Below, in pieces: positions 9,454 through 17,990 of a stretch of DNA of 60,065 bases (its first letter is position 1; each line of letters starts with the position of its first letter). The DNA lies in NCBI RefSeq assembly GCF_010672085.1, contig NZ_JAAHHT010000028.1:41450-101514 (forward strand). Direction: 5' to 3'. Under the pieces are notes generated by a model. It was not told the DNA's origin. It worked only from the letters and a program-made list of their open reading frames with translations, and searched no databases. Position numbers and translations under genes: made by a program. The stretch comes from Okeania sp. SIO3I5 (GTDB lineage: Bacteria > Cyanobacteriota > Cyanobacteriia > Cyanobacteriales > Microcoleaceae).

Positions 9454-9888
9454 CTATGCTAAAACTTTGAGTTCTTCTGGTTTCACAATGACTTGAACTC
9501 CTGAGTTGACTTTAATATGCCACATACCGTTAGGTAATTGATTTAGTAATTCTACAGGTTTACCTCGATCTACTTCTAGTTGTTCGCTCGGAGAATTAAC
9601 TAAAACAACGGTGGTTGATGATTCTTTTGAAGATTTTAAATTAGCAGATAATGGAGTTGTTAAAGTAGAAGAGTTTTCTGAAAGAGTTGCTAACTGCATC
9701 CTTAGTTGGGTTAGTTTTTTTTGTAGTTCTTGATTTTCTTGTTGATATTGTTGTGCTTGTACTGTTAGTTCTTGATTTTCCTGAGTTAATCTTTGAACTT
9801 CTAGTTTTAATCTCTGAACTTCTACACATTCGTCAATACTAATATTACAAGCTTTAGCTATAACTTTTTTAATTAGAGGGCTGTACAT
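9454..9888 (-). CDS. Coiled-coil hypothetical protein
   Basis: 144 residues starting MYSPLIKKVIAKACNISIDE. Residues about 22-68 form a glutamine-rich coiled coil with leucine/valine heptads (VQRLKLEVQRLTQENQEL). A Ser/Thr-rich linker follows, then a small C-terminal domain (PVELLNQLPNGMWHIKVNSG...VKPEELKVLA) that may be a beta-rich binding module. No signal peptide or membrane segment. Stands alone with long spacers on both sides. The family is not recognised. Confidence 0.65.
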   Translation of the reverse strand: MYSPLIKKVIAKACNISIDECVEVQRLKLEVQRLTQENQELTVQAQQYQQENQELQKKLTQLRMQLATLSENSSTLTTPLSANLKSSKESSTTVVLVNSPSEQLEVDRGKPVELLNQLPNGMWHIKVNSGVQVIVKPEELKVLA

Positions 9889-10471
9889 AATTTTTCAAAA
9901 ATAAATTAGAGTTAATTGTTTTAATGGAGAGAAAAGTTATCCTTTGGCTTCACTTCTCTTACCTATTCCTATGATGTTCTATTTTTCCTCTAGAGTATGT
10001 GACCCCTTATCGGATTTTAATGTGATTAAAATCACTCTAAAAATCATAGGTATATTATGGGATAATTTTCAAAGAGAAAAACATTTCTAGTTGATAGTAA
10101 TTAATACTTAGATAAGTTTTTTAGCTAAGTATAACTCCTTCTACTTCTTTTACACTTCTTAATCCGGGGAAAAATTAATTGAAGTCAGTAAAATAACTTA
10201 TTTAATCAATAATTCGTAGATCCCCTTCCTCTTGAAAGTTAAAATATTTAATAATTTTTCCACATATTATCTTTTTTGTCAACCTAATTTTGGGTAGAGA
10301 ATTTTTATATTTAATGTAATATAACCTACAGTTAATTTTACTACTTCCTATTGCAGATACTATCAATTTATAAGACTTTATTTAGTATTTTGTTAAGGCT
10401 TATCTTTTTAGATGTATTATTGAGATAATCCCCTATTTTTTGTGAAATTAAGCTAGGTGATATTATCAACT
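9889..10471. other. Intergenic region upstream of the IsrB element
   Basis: AT-rich, no gene found. The left end of the IsrB element and the guide part of its omega-RNA should lie near the right end of this stretch, but the exact boundary is not visible without a second copy. Confidence 0.45.
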
Positions 10472-10679
10472 TCTGCGGGCTGAAGCCACGCAGCTTGGAC
10501 GGCCCAACGTCTAACTAAGAGTTGGCTAGACTAATAAGCCAAAAACGATAACACCTCTAGGTATTTCCCTAGCCTGGACTATTTGTTGGTTTCCTTGGGT
10601 GGAAGCACTGCGTAATTGCAGGACACAACGTTTTTGGTAGTAGACGGGACTCACAACTATTTCTAATAGGATTATCTCC
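10472..10679 (+). ncRNA. Putative omega-RNA of the IsrB element
   Basis: The about 208 bases directly before isrB are GC-richer than surroundings and full of short stems: CTGCG/CGCAG with inner GGCT/AGCC at 10473-10493, TTGGCT/AGCCAA at 10522-10542, CTAGG/CCTAG at 10557-10572. IscB and IsrB loci encode their guide RNA immediately 5' of the nuclease, with the guide at the RNA 5' end, so this is where the scaffold should be. Boundaries are approximate and the guide would be just left of about 10472. Assignment rests on position and foldability. Confidence 0.65.
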
Positions 10680-11855
10680 ATGATTAGAGTACCAGTTCAA
10701 AATCCTGATGGCTCACCTGCAATGCCGACAAAGGCATCACGGGTACGTCGTTGGGTAAAACAAGGAAAGGCAACTGAACATTGGAACGATGCAGGTTTGT
10801 ATTATGTCCGATTAGTTGCCGAACCATCAGGTCGTGAAACTCAAAAAATCACAGTTGGTTGCGACCCTGGGAAAAAATATGCAGGAATTGCGGTTCAGTC
10901 TGCAAAGTTAACTCTCTATACTGCACATTTGGTTTTGCCGTTTGACCGTGTAAAAGAACGGCTTGGCTCTGCTGTTATTAAACAAGGCAAAATAATTAAA
11001 AATGTCAGAGGTCGAGCATTACAACGTCGGGCGCGACGGGGGCGAAGAATTAACCGAAAAGTACCTTTTAACCAACGTGCCCATCGGCAAAAGCGATTTG
11101 ATAATCGCACCAAAAAAGGTAAATTATCTCCATCTATTCGAGCATCTAGGGAAATGGAAATTAGAGTGATTACTGAACTTTCTAAAGTTTTCCCTATTAG
11201 CAAAATTGTTTATGAACTGGTTAAAGCTGATGTAGATTTAACCAGTGGTAGAAAAGGAGCGCGCTCTGGTAAAGGATTTTCTCCTGTGATGGCGGGGCAA
11301 TATTTTTGTGTAGAAAAGCTTAAATCTATTGCACCAGTTAAAACTATCTATGGCTGGCAAAAAAACGGTAATGGAACAAGTCAAATTCGCAAGTATTTAG
11401 GGTTGACCAAAATCCAAGATAAAAAAGCTCAAACCCCCGAATCCCATGCAGTAGATGGTATAGCTTTGGCTGCAACTGAATTTATTCGATTTGGAATAAT
11501 CCCAAGAATGAATAAAGATATCTATACCTGGAAAGGCTCTGTTAACATAACTCAATCTGTTTTTAGAGTAATAACTAGACCTGCTTATTTCCGCCGTGCC
11601 TTGCACTTTGATAATGCAGAAAAAGGCGGTATCCACAAGCGCAAAGGAGGGACAATTACTCCTTTTTACGTTCGTTATGGCGATAAAGTAATTGCAGAAA
11701 AAGCTGGAAAAACTTACATTGGATGGGTTGGGGGTTTTGCTGATGCCAAAGCCAAAAATATCAGCGTTTACGATGTAAATTGGAAGCGAATAGGACAATT
11801 TTCTCCCAAGAAAGTTAAACTAATTCGTCGGTCTAATAAACTTTGCGTTGTTTAA
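10680..11855 (+). CDS. isrB: IsrB-type RNA-guided RuvC nickase (HNH-less IscB relative)
   Basis: 391 residues. An N-terminal PLMP/RRXRR-type domain (SPAMPTKASRVRRWVKQGKA) is followed by RuvC-I VGCDPGKKYAGIAV (D62), an arginine-rich bridge helix (RALQRRARRGRRINRKV, about 112-128), RuvC-II IVYELVKADV (E179) and RuvC-III ESHAVDGIALA (H256, D259). Between RuvC-II and RuvC-III there is only about 75 residues and no CxxC or HNH motif, which separates IsrB from IscB. A C-terminal domain of about 100 residues follows. IsrB proteins are ancestors of Cas9-like nucleases that nick DNA with an omega-RNA. The catalytic triad is intact. No TnpA transposase is nearby, so the element is solitary. Confidence 0.88.
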   Translation: MIRVPVQNPDGSPAMPTKASRVRRWVKQGKATEHWNDAGLYYVRLVAEPSGRETQKITVGCDPGKKYAGIAVQSAKLTLYTAHLVLPFDRVKERLGSAVIKQGKIIKNVRGRALQRRARRGRRINRKVPFNQRAHRQKRFDNRTKKGKLSPSIRASREMEIRVITELSKVFPISKIVYELVKADVDLTSGRKGARSGKGFSPVMAGQYFCVEKLKSIAPVKTIYGWQKNGNGTSQIRKYLGLTKIQDKKAQTPESHAVDGIALAATEFIRFGIIPRMNKDIYTWKGSVNITQSVFRVITRPAYFRRALHFDNAEKGGIHKRKGGTITPFYVRYGDKVIAEKAGKTYIGWVGGFADAKAKNISVYDVNWKRIGQFSPKKVKLIRRSNKLCVV

Positions 11856-11865
11856 CTTGCACTCA

Positions 11866-11946
11866 GGTTAAAACCTGAGTTTCGCTACGCGACATGAAAC
11901 GCCTTTTCTCCACGATGCAAAAAAGACGTGGAGAAAAGGCTCTCAA
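11866..11946 (+). mobile_element. Right-end hairpins of the IsrB element
   Basis: ACTCAGGTT/AACCTGAGT forms one hairpin at about 11862-11881. GCCTTTTCTCCACG (11901-11914) and CGTGGAGAAAAGGC (11927-11940) form a perfect 14-bp stem with a 12-base loop. It is followed by CTCAAC, resembling the TCAA right ends of IS200/IS605-type elements. The element end is inferred. Confidence 0.6.
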
Positions 11947-12067
11947 CTACTTCTCTTGATGTTTACCTCCAAAAAAATAAATTTTAACTTTTATTAATAA
12001 AGGTCAAAGTCAGTTTAGTAGGGTGGGAAATTGCGCTTACTACAAACTACGGTTGAACTGTTAAGTT

Positions 12068-13372
12068 TTAGACAGCATTTTCTTCGACATTTATGCACAA
12101 ATGTGGACAAAATGTATAGGTATAACCGTCTTTTTTATGTACAACCTTTAATTTGCTCACATGAACACTTTTTGCTTTTTGTCCTGGTACTGTAAAGTTA
12201 AAACTATTCGATTTTGATCGAGGATTAACTCTACCAACTTGTCCAGTTTCAATATTCAATGCTAAATCTCCACTATTCCAACCTTTGATTGGTTTGAGTG
12301 GGTTGTATCTTATGGGATAGCCGTATTTATTTACCGCAGCTTTTTGCCTACCCCCTTGGCCCTTGCAAATTGCTAATATTGCCTGTCTGGTTTGGAAATT
12401 TAACTTGTCAACAACACCTACACAAGCTGCATCTATGCAGTGCGCTTTTGGTAGTTCCTGTTTGATGCGGTTAAATTTAGTCCGACCTCCACTAGCTGTC
12501 TCAACTTCTAATCCCATTGTTTTGAGAGTGTTAAACAATTTCCACTTAGTAGAGTTAACTGCTGCTGCATCTTTTAAAGGTGCTTTGGCTTGATTGCCTA
12601 TTCGCTTTAATAACTCGGGTTGACCAGACAAAAAATCTTTGACATCTTGATTACCTTTTGCTTGATTGCACTTGGTACAGGCTAAAGTTAGGTTGCTAGC
12701 GCGGTCTGAACCTCCTTTTGACTTTGGGTAGATATGTTCAACCTGCAGAGGTGTGTCTGTTTTTCCACAATAAGCACATTTTCGATGCCATTTTTCCAGT
12801 AGATACTCTCTCAATTCATAACCCGCCAATTCTCCTTGTTGATACTCAGTACCAGAAATTTCTGGATTTTGTATCAATTGAGTATCAAAGCGAACCAGTT
12901 CCATTGAGATTGACTCAATCGGACAAAACTTAATTAATCGTTTGACCCAAGTCATAGTAGTTTCAACTCTGTGGATTAGAGAGGGCGCTAACCAACCAGT
13001 GGGCTTCTTTTTGTTAGGTAATCCTGGTTTACGGTATCTGAGGTTTTTTGTCCTTCTAGCTCTCCTTCTTTGAGAACGCTTGGAGAGTTTTTCTGAGATT
13101 AGGGAACCTCGATGTTGGATTTCTAGCATCCATATCACCTTGTTTCCTTCTAATAAAGCCATCCCTGTAAATTTTGAGCCTGGGTCAATCTTGAGGGTTA
13201 AAGTTGTTTTTGCAACTGTTTCAACAGCTTTTTTGAGAATCAAAGTAAACGGAAAGCGTCGCCAGACAGCAGCTAGACCCGAATTTAACAACCTACGAGC
13301 AACAGAAGGCTTGCAAGGTTGCAATGGTTTTTTGTTTGTATCTATGACGAAAACGTAATTGGTATTAGACAT
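12068..13372 (-). CDS. iscB: IscB RNA-guided endonuclease
   Basis: 434 residues with the full IscB order: PLMP-like start (KKPLQPCKPSVARRLL), RuvC-I LKIDPGSKFTGMAL (D63), bridge helix KRSQRRRARRTKNLRYR (98-114), RuvC-II SISMELVRFD (E158), HNH with CAYC (199-202), EHIYPKSKGGSD (H213), N227 and CTKC (232-235), RuvC-III KAHCIDAACVG (H311, D314), and a C-terminal domain. All catalytic residues are present. IscB is the Cas9 ancestor that cleaves DNA matching its omega-RNA guide and helps IS200/IS605-like elements persist. It converges with isrB; the stops are 212 bp apart. No transposase is nearby. Confidence 0.95.
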   Translation of the reverse strand: MSNTNYVFVIDTNKKPLQPCKPSVARRLLNSGLAAVWRRFPFTLILKKAVETVAKTTLTLKIDPGSKFTGMALLEGNKVIWMLEIQHRGSLISEKLSKRSQRRRARRTKNLRYRKPGLPNKKKPTGWLAPSLIHRVETTMTWVKRLIKFCPIESISMELVRFDTQLIQNPEISGTEYQQGELAGYELREYLLEKWHRKCAYCGKTDTPLQVEHIYPKSKGGSDRASNLTLACTKCNQAKGNQDVKDFLSGQPELLKRIGNQAKAPLKDAAAVNSTKWKLFNTLKTMGLEVETASGGRTKFNRIKQELPKAHCIDAACVGVVDKLNFQTRQAILAICKGQGGRQKAAVNKYGYPIRYNPLKPIKGWNSGDLALNIETGQVGRVNPRSKSNSFNFTVPGQKAKSVHVSKLKVVHKKDGYTYTFCPHLCINVEENAV

Positions 13373-13560
13373 TGTGGTGTCTATTCCTGTTCAGTAAAGT
13401 GTTCCTCGATCATGTTGGCCAGGCTTATTCATGCTCTAAACACTATCGGTATCAAACCTACTTCCGATTGGCGCTATTAAACGCTGTCCTTAATTTAGAG
13501 CGACCAACACATAAGCTGGAGTTCACTTATGGTGGTCGTGACCTGCCAACGTAGTCAGTT
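13373..13560 (-). ncRNA. Putative omega-RNA of the IscB element
   Basis: The leader of iscB (read on the minus strand) folds into nested stems that can be seen directly: outer CCTGCCAAC/GTTGGCCAGG (13542-13550 with 13414-13423, one bulge), GCTCTAAA/TTTAGAGC (13433-13440 with 13494-13501), ATCGG/CCGAT (13445-13449 with 13464-13468), CGACCA/TGGTCG (13501-13506 with 13533-13538) enclosing CATAAG/CTTATG (13510-13515 with 13526-13531). Location immediately 5' of iscB is where omega-RNAs lie. The guide would be at coordinates just above about 13551. Boundaries approximate. Confidence 0.75.
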
Positions 13561-13572
13561 AAGACTTGATCT

Positions 13573-15017
13573 GCAACCTTTGAGAGACAATTCCTAAAAA
13601 TGTCTAGGATTGCCTAGGTTTTTCAAAGGTGTTAGATATTATATTGCGCTGTAACCCATCGTTGAGTAGTAAGTCCAGTAGTGGAATGTTTCATCTTCAA
13701 TGTTATAATAGCAAATTTTTAAGAAATAACTTTCTCTAGCTACAATGACAAATCTAATGCACTATTTTAGCTGAAACAGTGCAATAGGCTAGAATAAACG
13801 ATGTGTTATACTTCATTTTCATGTCCCGCAGGGAAACGCACTCTACTAGACCGATACACTAATTTTTCTCCCTTCCTGTTATGGCAGTTTGATAGATTGT
13901 CTGTTTTGTGGTAAGCGAAAGTAAGAAGTTTATATCTATCATATATAGAAGTGGCTAATGTTGGGTTTCGTTCCTCAACCCAACCTACTTTTACTGGTTG
14001 TCTGGAAAGCGATGCTTTTTTCGACGCGCCGTTTTTTTGGAGTGCTTCAGAGAATGTTTGATTTTGATTGTTGTCTGAGAGGCGATACTTTTTTGGAGTG
14101 CTTCATAAAATGATTATTGCCTGGTTTTCTGAGAGGCGATATAGCTGCCGCTAGGCTCCGCCAACGCTATACTTCTAAGTTTTTGTTATAGGTTTGTGGT
14201 TTTTAGTTTGAAAATTTAAAATTTTGTCAGAGGTTGATAACAAATCAGGGAAAATTTTGCCTGATTTGGTTAACGAGGTTTCAATATTTTCAGCTTTTTT
14301 CCTCAATTTTGTGATATTCTCAAAGAGAGTATTATCCAAAGGATTGTTATTGCTTAATTAGATTTTAAAGCTGGAAATGCTCATTATATCGTTGTTTTGA
14401 GAGGAAATTTTGTTGATTTTTTATGCCATGAATGACTAATTTTTCTCCCTTCCCGTTATGGTAGTTTGATAGATTGTCTGTTTTGTGGTAAGCGAAAGTA
14501 AGAAGTTTATATCTATATATATATTTAAGTGGCTAATGCTGGGTTTCGTTCCTCAACCCAACCTACTTTAAAGTCAGGTGTCAGTTTGGATAGAGATTGC
14601 TTCGGGGCATTAATATAGAAAACCCAAAGCTAAGTTTTTTCCCATCCCCTCGCAATGAAAACTTTACTGTCATTGCGAGGGGGAATATTTCACCATTATT
14701 TCTCACGCTCTACCAAAAATACCCCCGAAGCAATCTCCAGAATTTGATGAAAAACCCCTAGCAAGGGAGCAAGATGCTCCGACTGTTGCCTTGACCAAAA
14801 TAATTACAATAGACCACCATAATTTTCCACTACTACCAAAAGCAATCTCTAGAATTTTGGGATGGCTTTCCGATGGAATGCTTCACAAACATTCCTTGCC
14901 ATGACAAGTGGGAAAATATCGTAGGGGCGGGTTCCACGTTAAGTTAATTAGTCTCAACATTGAATCAGATGAACCCGCCCCCAAGGGAAAAGGGGAAAAG
15001 AATAAAGTGGAAGAATC
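13573..15017. other. Non-coding region built from dispersed repeats
   Basis: No gene found. A direct repeat pair lies at about 13862-13993 and 14440-14573 (TTTTTCTCCCTTCC...AACCCAACCTACTTT). Copy 1 of a roughly 300-bp repeat also found at 21756-22080 and 22839-23205 spans about 14149-14493. A TCATTGCGAGGGGG...CGAAGCAATCTC unit at about 14669-14740 resembles the 127-bp repeats at 18165-18610. Confidence 0.6.
14149..14493. repeat. 300-bp dispersed repeat, copy 1
   Basis: Begins GCGATATAGCTGCCGCTAGG, passes through TTAACGAGGTTTCAATATTT and ends TTTTGTGGTAAGCG. Two further copies lie in 21756-22080 and 22839-23205. No open frame is conserved. Confidence 0.7.
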
Positions 15018-16283
15018 CTAGGAACGAGAGACAGACGAGACAATCCGAAAACCCACATAGAAGAGGTGGAAGCTCAGAAGGTTGTTGTTACGCCTAGCAC
15101 AACGGCAATTCCTAGAATTGTTGCCCCAGGAACCGCCACGGAGCAGTCGCTTACTATTATCTCCCGCAGTTTCCCAAGCACTTCCGTCGGTAGGCGCTCC
15201 ATTATAATCACCGTGCCAAACATCTAGACACCATTCCCAGACATTCCCGTGGATATCGTATAAACCAAAGGTATTGGGAGGAAAACTTCCTACATCTGTT
15301 GTTTGTCCTATTTGATTTTCATAGTTAACTAACTCAGACGTTATAGTTTCTCCAAAATAGAAAGGAGTAGTCGTCCCGGCACGACAAGCATATTCCCACT
15401 GACTCTCACTAGGCAAAGTGTAAATTTTCCCAGTTTTCTCAGATAGCTTTCCACAAAACTCTGTGGCGTTATGCCAGCTTACATTTTCTACTGGGCGACT
15501 TCCTCCTTGAAATTTAGAAGGGTTATTTCCCATAATGGCTTGGTACTGGTTTTGAGTAATAGGATATTTACTCATATAAAAAGGTTGGAGAGTAACTTGA
15601 TGTTGCGGACTTTCATCACTTTCTTTTTGCGCCTCATTTTCTGGCGAACCCATGAGAAAACTTCCCCCAGGAATATAAACCATTTCTAATTTAATTCCAT
15701 TACCCAAGTCTGCGATTTTTTGCCTAGCACTTCCCTCGACACGATTAATAATTTTCCCAGAGTTGTTAACAGTAACTACCTCAAAAGTAAAGAGTTCCCC
15801 TTGCAACTCCCGCCGCCTTTTTTCCTCTTCTTGCCTTTCCCTTTCTTCCTGCCTTTTTGCCTCCTCTTGACGTTGAATTTCCTGCCAAACACCCAGAGCA
15901 ACATCTCGATTTTTCACCGCCTCATTCAAACCCAAATTTATTGCCCGGTTATAATCATCAACCGCCTGCTGATATTCTCCTAATTTAAAGTAGGCATAAC
16001 CCCGACAATTATATGCCTGAGCGTGAGTAGCATCTAACCCTATAACCATACTCAAATCTTCAACCGCTTCTCGGTATCTTTCCAACCGAATATAAGTCAA
16101 ACCTCGCCGATAATAACCATCGACAAATTCAGAATTCAAATCAATAACGTAGCCAAAATCAATAATCGCCTCCTGATATTTTTTCAGATTAAATTTCTTA
16201 ATTGCCCGATGATAACAAGAATTTATGACACTCAACTTTTTCTCCTTACCCAAACCAACCAAACAGCGATTAACCTTAATCAC
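15018..16283 (-). CDS. TPR plus formylglycine-generating-enzyme-fold protein; candidate DGR variable protein
   Basis: 421 residues. About 25-135 are three TPR units (DGYYRRGLTYIRLERYREAV, AYNCRGYAYFKLGEYQQAV). A highly charged helix (QRQEEAKRQEERERQEEEKR) follows at about 136-160, then an FGE/SUMF1 C-type-lectin-like domain at 195-418 (MVYIPGGSFLMGS, YPITQNQYQAIMG, PVENVSWHNATEFC, LPSESQWEYACRAG, GLYDIHGNVWEWC, LLRGGSWGNN, VGFRIV). The last segment RNNNLLSFHLFYVGFRIV replaces the usual N/D-rich stretch with residues reachable from AAC codons by adenine changes, the mark of diversity-generating retroelements. No DGR reverse transcriptase or template was found in this window. It follows the 559-residue gene by 27 bp, probably in one operon. 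Confidence 0.85.
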   Translation of the reverse strand: MIKVNRCLVGLGKEKKLSVINSCYHRAIKKFNLKKYQEAIIDFGYVIDLNSEFVDGYYRRGLTYIRLERYREAVEDLSMVIGLDATHAQAYNCRGYAYFKLGEYQQAVDDYNRAINLGLNEAVKNRDVALGVWQEIQRQEEAKRQEERERQEEEKRRRELQGELFTFEVVTVNNSGKIINRVEGSARQKIADLGNGIKLEMVYIPGGSFLMGSPENEAQKESDESPQHQVTLQPFYMSKYPITQNQYQAIMGNNPSKFQGGSRPVENVSWHNATEFCGKLSEKTGKIYTLPSESQWEYACRAGTTTPFYFGETITSELVNYENQIGQTTDVGSFPPNTFGLYDIHGNVWEWCLDVWHGDYNGAPTDGSAWETAGDNSKRLLRGGSWGNNSRNCRCARRNNNLLSFHLFYVGFRIVSSVSRS

Positions 16284-16310
16284 AAATTCCCGATCCAGAG
16301 GCAGTAAATT

Positions 16311-17990
16311 TTAAGCCACCATATCAAACTTTTCCTTGCCATTCTCCACAGAAAGATAACGAGAATTTAGCCAAGACTCCAAGGCAAAATCTAACATTTG
16401 TTCTGCAAAAGAAGAATTAGATAAACCAGTCAAACCAAAGGCAATATCCGCAGCAAATTCAGGTACTAATTCCGAACGGTCTTTTGCCATAGCTCTGAGA
16501 CTGCCAATATAACTTTCAACTACCATTTGAAACAGGTCATCTGCCAGACGTTTATCTACAGAAAATTCCGTTTCTAACTCCGGCAATAATTCTGGCAACC
16601 TCGGCAATAAGTTAGTGTGAATTAAGTAATGGATGTCAGTAAATAGGGCAGCAATAATATTATGATATGCTCCTAACAAAGCCGAGAATTTGCCAAAGTC
16701 TTCGCTATTAGTTTTGTAGTGACGTTCAAATTCTATTCCAGCTAATTTGTCTTGCTCAGACTTTCTGTAAATCTGCAAATTTAAAAGATTATCACCTCCA
16801 TATTCTTGATTTATTTCTTGTTCACTCATGCCTTTCGCCAAGAGTTTTTGTTTAACATTCGTTTCCCAATGTAAGGCACGTTGAATAGCAAATTCATAGA
16901 GAACTTTCGGATAATGCAAATGAGAAATTATAGTTTTGTAGAAAGGATAAATTTCTTCTCCGCCACTCCAATAAGCAACTCGGATATTAATCAAATCTCC
17001 ATCTACTTCAGATTCCAGTAATATTATTGGTTCAGATTTTAAGCGACTAAATATAGTTGTAACCGCGCTACCTCCAGCAAAACGACTACTCTCCCAACCG
17101 TAGTCTATTAGTTTTGTAGGTCGTTGTTCGTTTTCTAGAGGATAGTATTTTTCAAGAAAATTTCGCAAGTGTTGGGAAAGACGTTTTTCTACTTCAGGAA
17201 ATCCTGATTTAGAAGTTTTATTTAGATGTTCAAAACGGTCATAGTTTATTTTTGGAGGTGCGGGTATTATTTGTATGGGAACAGGATTTCTGCCGAGATG
17301 AGATTCGAGCATTTGCCGGACAGAATTTTTGATCGGCCAGTTTTCTAATTCTTTCATTTCTAGGGCAGCTTCTCGTTGATATGCTGCGATAAAAAATTGA
17401 GTTTCTCGGTTATATTGAGCAAGTTCTATTTGTAGTTGTTTTTGTTGTTGAAATAGCCATGCTTGAAACTCTTGATTACTTTTAGCTATTTGCATATCTA
17501 CTGCTTTGATAAATTCTTGAAGTTTCCGATTTTCTTGGCATTGGTATGCGACGATTTTAGCTTGGAACTTTTGACGATAAGTTTCCAGGTCAAATTGTGC
17601 AGAGATTTGTCTTTCTTGTAATTCTTGTTGATGAGCAAAACGTTGAGTTTCTAACTCTCTTTGAAATGCTTGATTATTTCGTTGTAACTTTGCTTGAGCA
17701 GCAAAACGTTGATGTTCTATCTCTGCCTGAAACGCTTGATTATTTTGTTGTAAGTCTAGTTGAAACGCTTGATTATTCTGCTGCAACTTAATCTGAGACG
17801 TAGTACGCATATATTCAAGCTGAAGTTGAGCAGCTATTTGTTTTTCTTGTAATTCTTTTTGATGAGTTAGTCGTTGCCCTTCTAAATTTTTTTGCATTGT
17901 TCTACCAGAGGCACCATTAAAAGCATTTACTATTCCATTCCATGCCATAACACCTCCGCTAACAACTGCGGGAAGTAAATGTAAAACCAT
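16311..17990 (-). CDS. Membrane-anchored glutamine-rich coiled-coil protein
   Basis: 559 residues. A short hydrophobic N-terminus (MVLHLLPAVVSGGVMAW) may anchor it. Residues about 30-220 are a long helical region with repeated QNNQAFQ and ELQE(K/R)QI(A/S)AQ units, clearly from internal duplication. The C-terminal half (about 250-555) is a helical domain without a motif I can name. It lies 27 bp upstream of the TPR/FGE gene on the same strand, and I recall the same kind of pair next to FGE-type genes in other filamentous cyanobacteria. Possibly it displays or partners the variable protein. Function unknown. Confidence 0.75.
   Translation of the reverse strand: MVLHLLPAVVSGGVMAWNGIVNAFNGASGRTMQKNLEGQRLTHQKELQEKQIAAQLQLEYMRTTSQIKLQQNNQAFQLDLQQNNQAFQAEIEHQRFAAQAKLQRNNQAFQRELETQRFAHQQELQERQISAQFDLETYRQKFQAKIVAYQCQENRKLQEFIKAVDMQIAKSNQEFQAWLFQQQKQLQIELAQYNRETQFFIAAYQREAALEMKELENWPIKNSVRQMLESHLGRNPVPIQIIPAPPKINYDRFEHLNKTSKSGFPEVEKRLSQHLRNFLEKYYPLENEQRPTKLIDYGWESSRFAGGSAVTTIFSRLKSEPIILLESEVDGDLINIRVAYWSGGEEIYPFYKTIISHLHYPKVLYEFAIQRALHWETNVKQKLLAKGMSEQEINQEYGGDNLLNLQIYRKSEQDKLAGIEFERHYKTNSEDFGKFSALLGAYHNIIAALFTDIHYLIHTNLLPRLPELLPELETEFSVDKRLADDLFQMVVESYIGSLRAMAKDRSELVPEFAADIAFGLTGLSNSSFAEQMLDFALESWLNSRYLSVENGKEKFDMVA

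Noticed and set aside
10472..10679. tRNA or riboswitch in the GC-richer leader before isrB
   Set aside because: No TTCRANNC T-loop or acceptor pairing, and no known riboswitch core. Position fits omega-RNA better.
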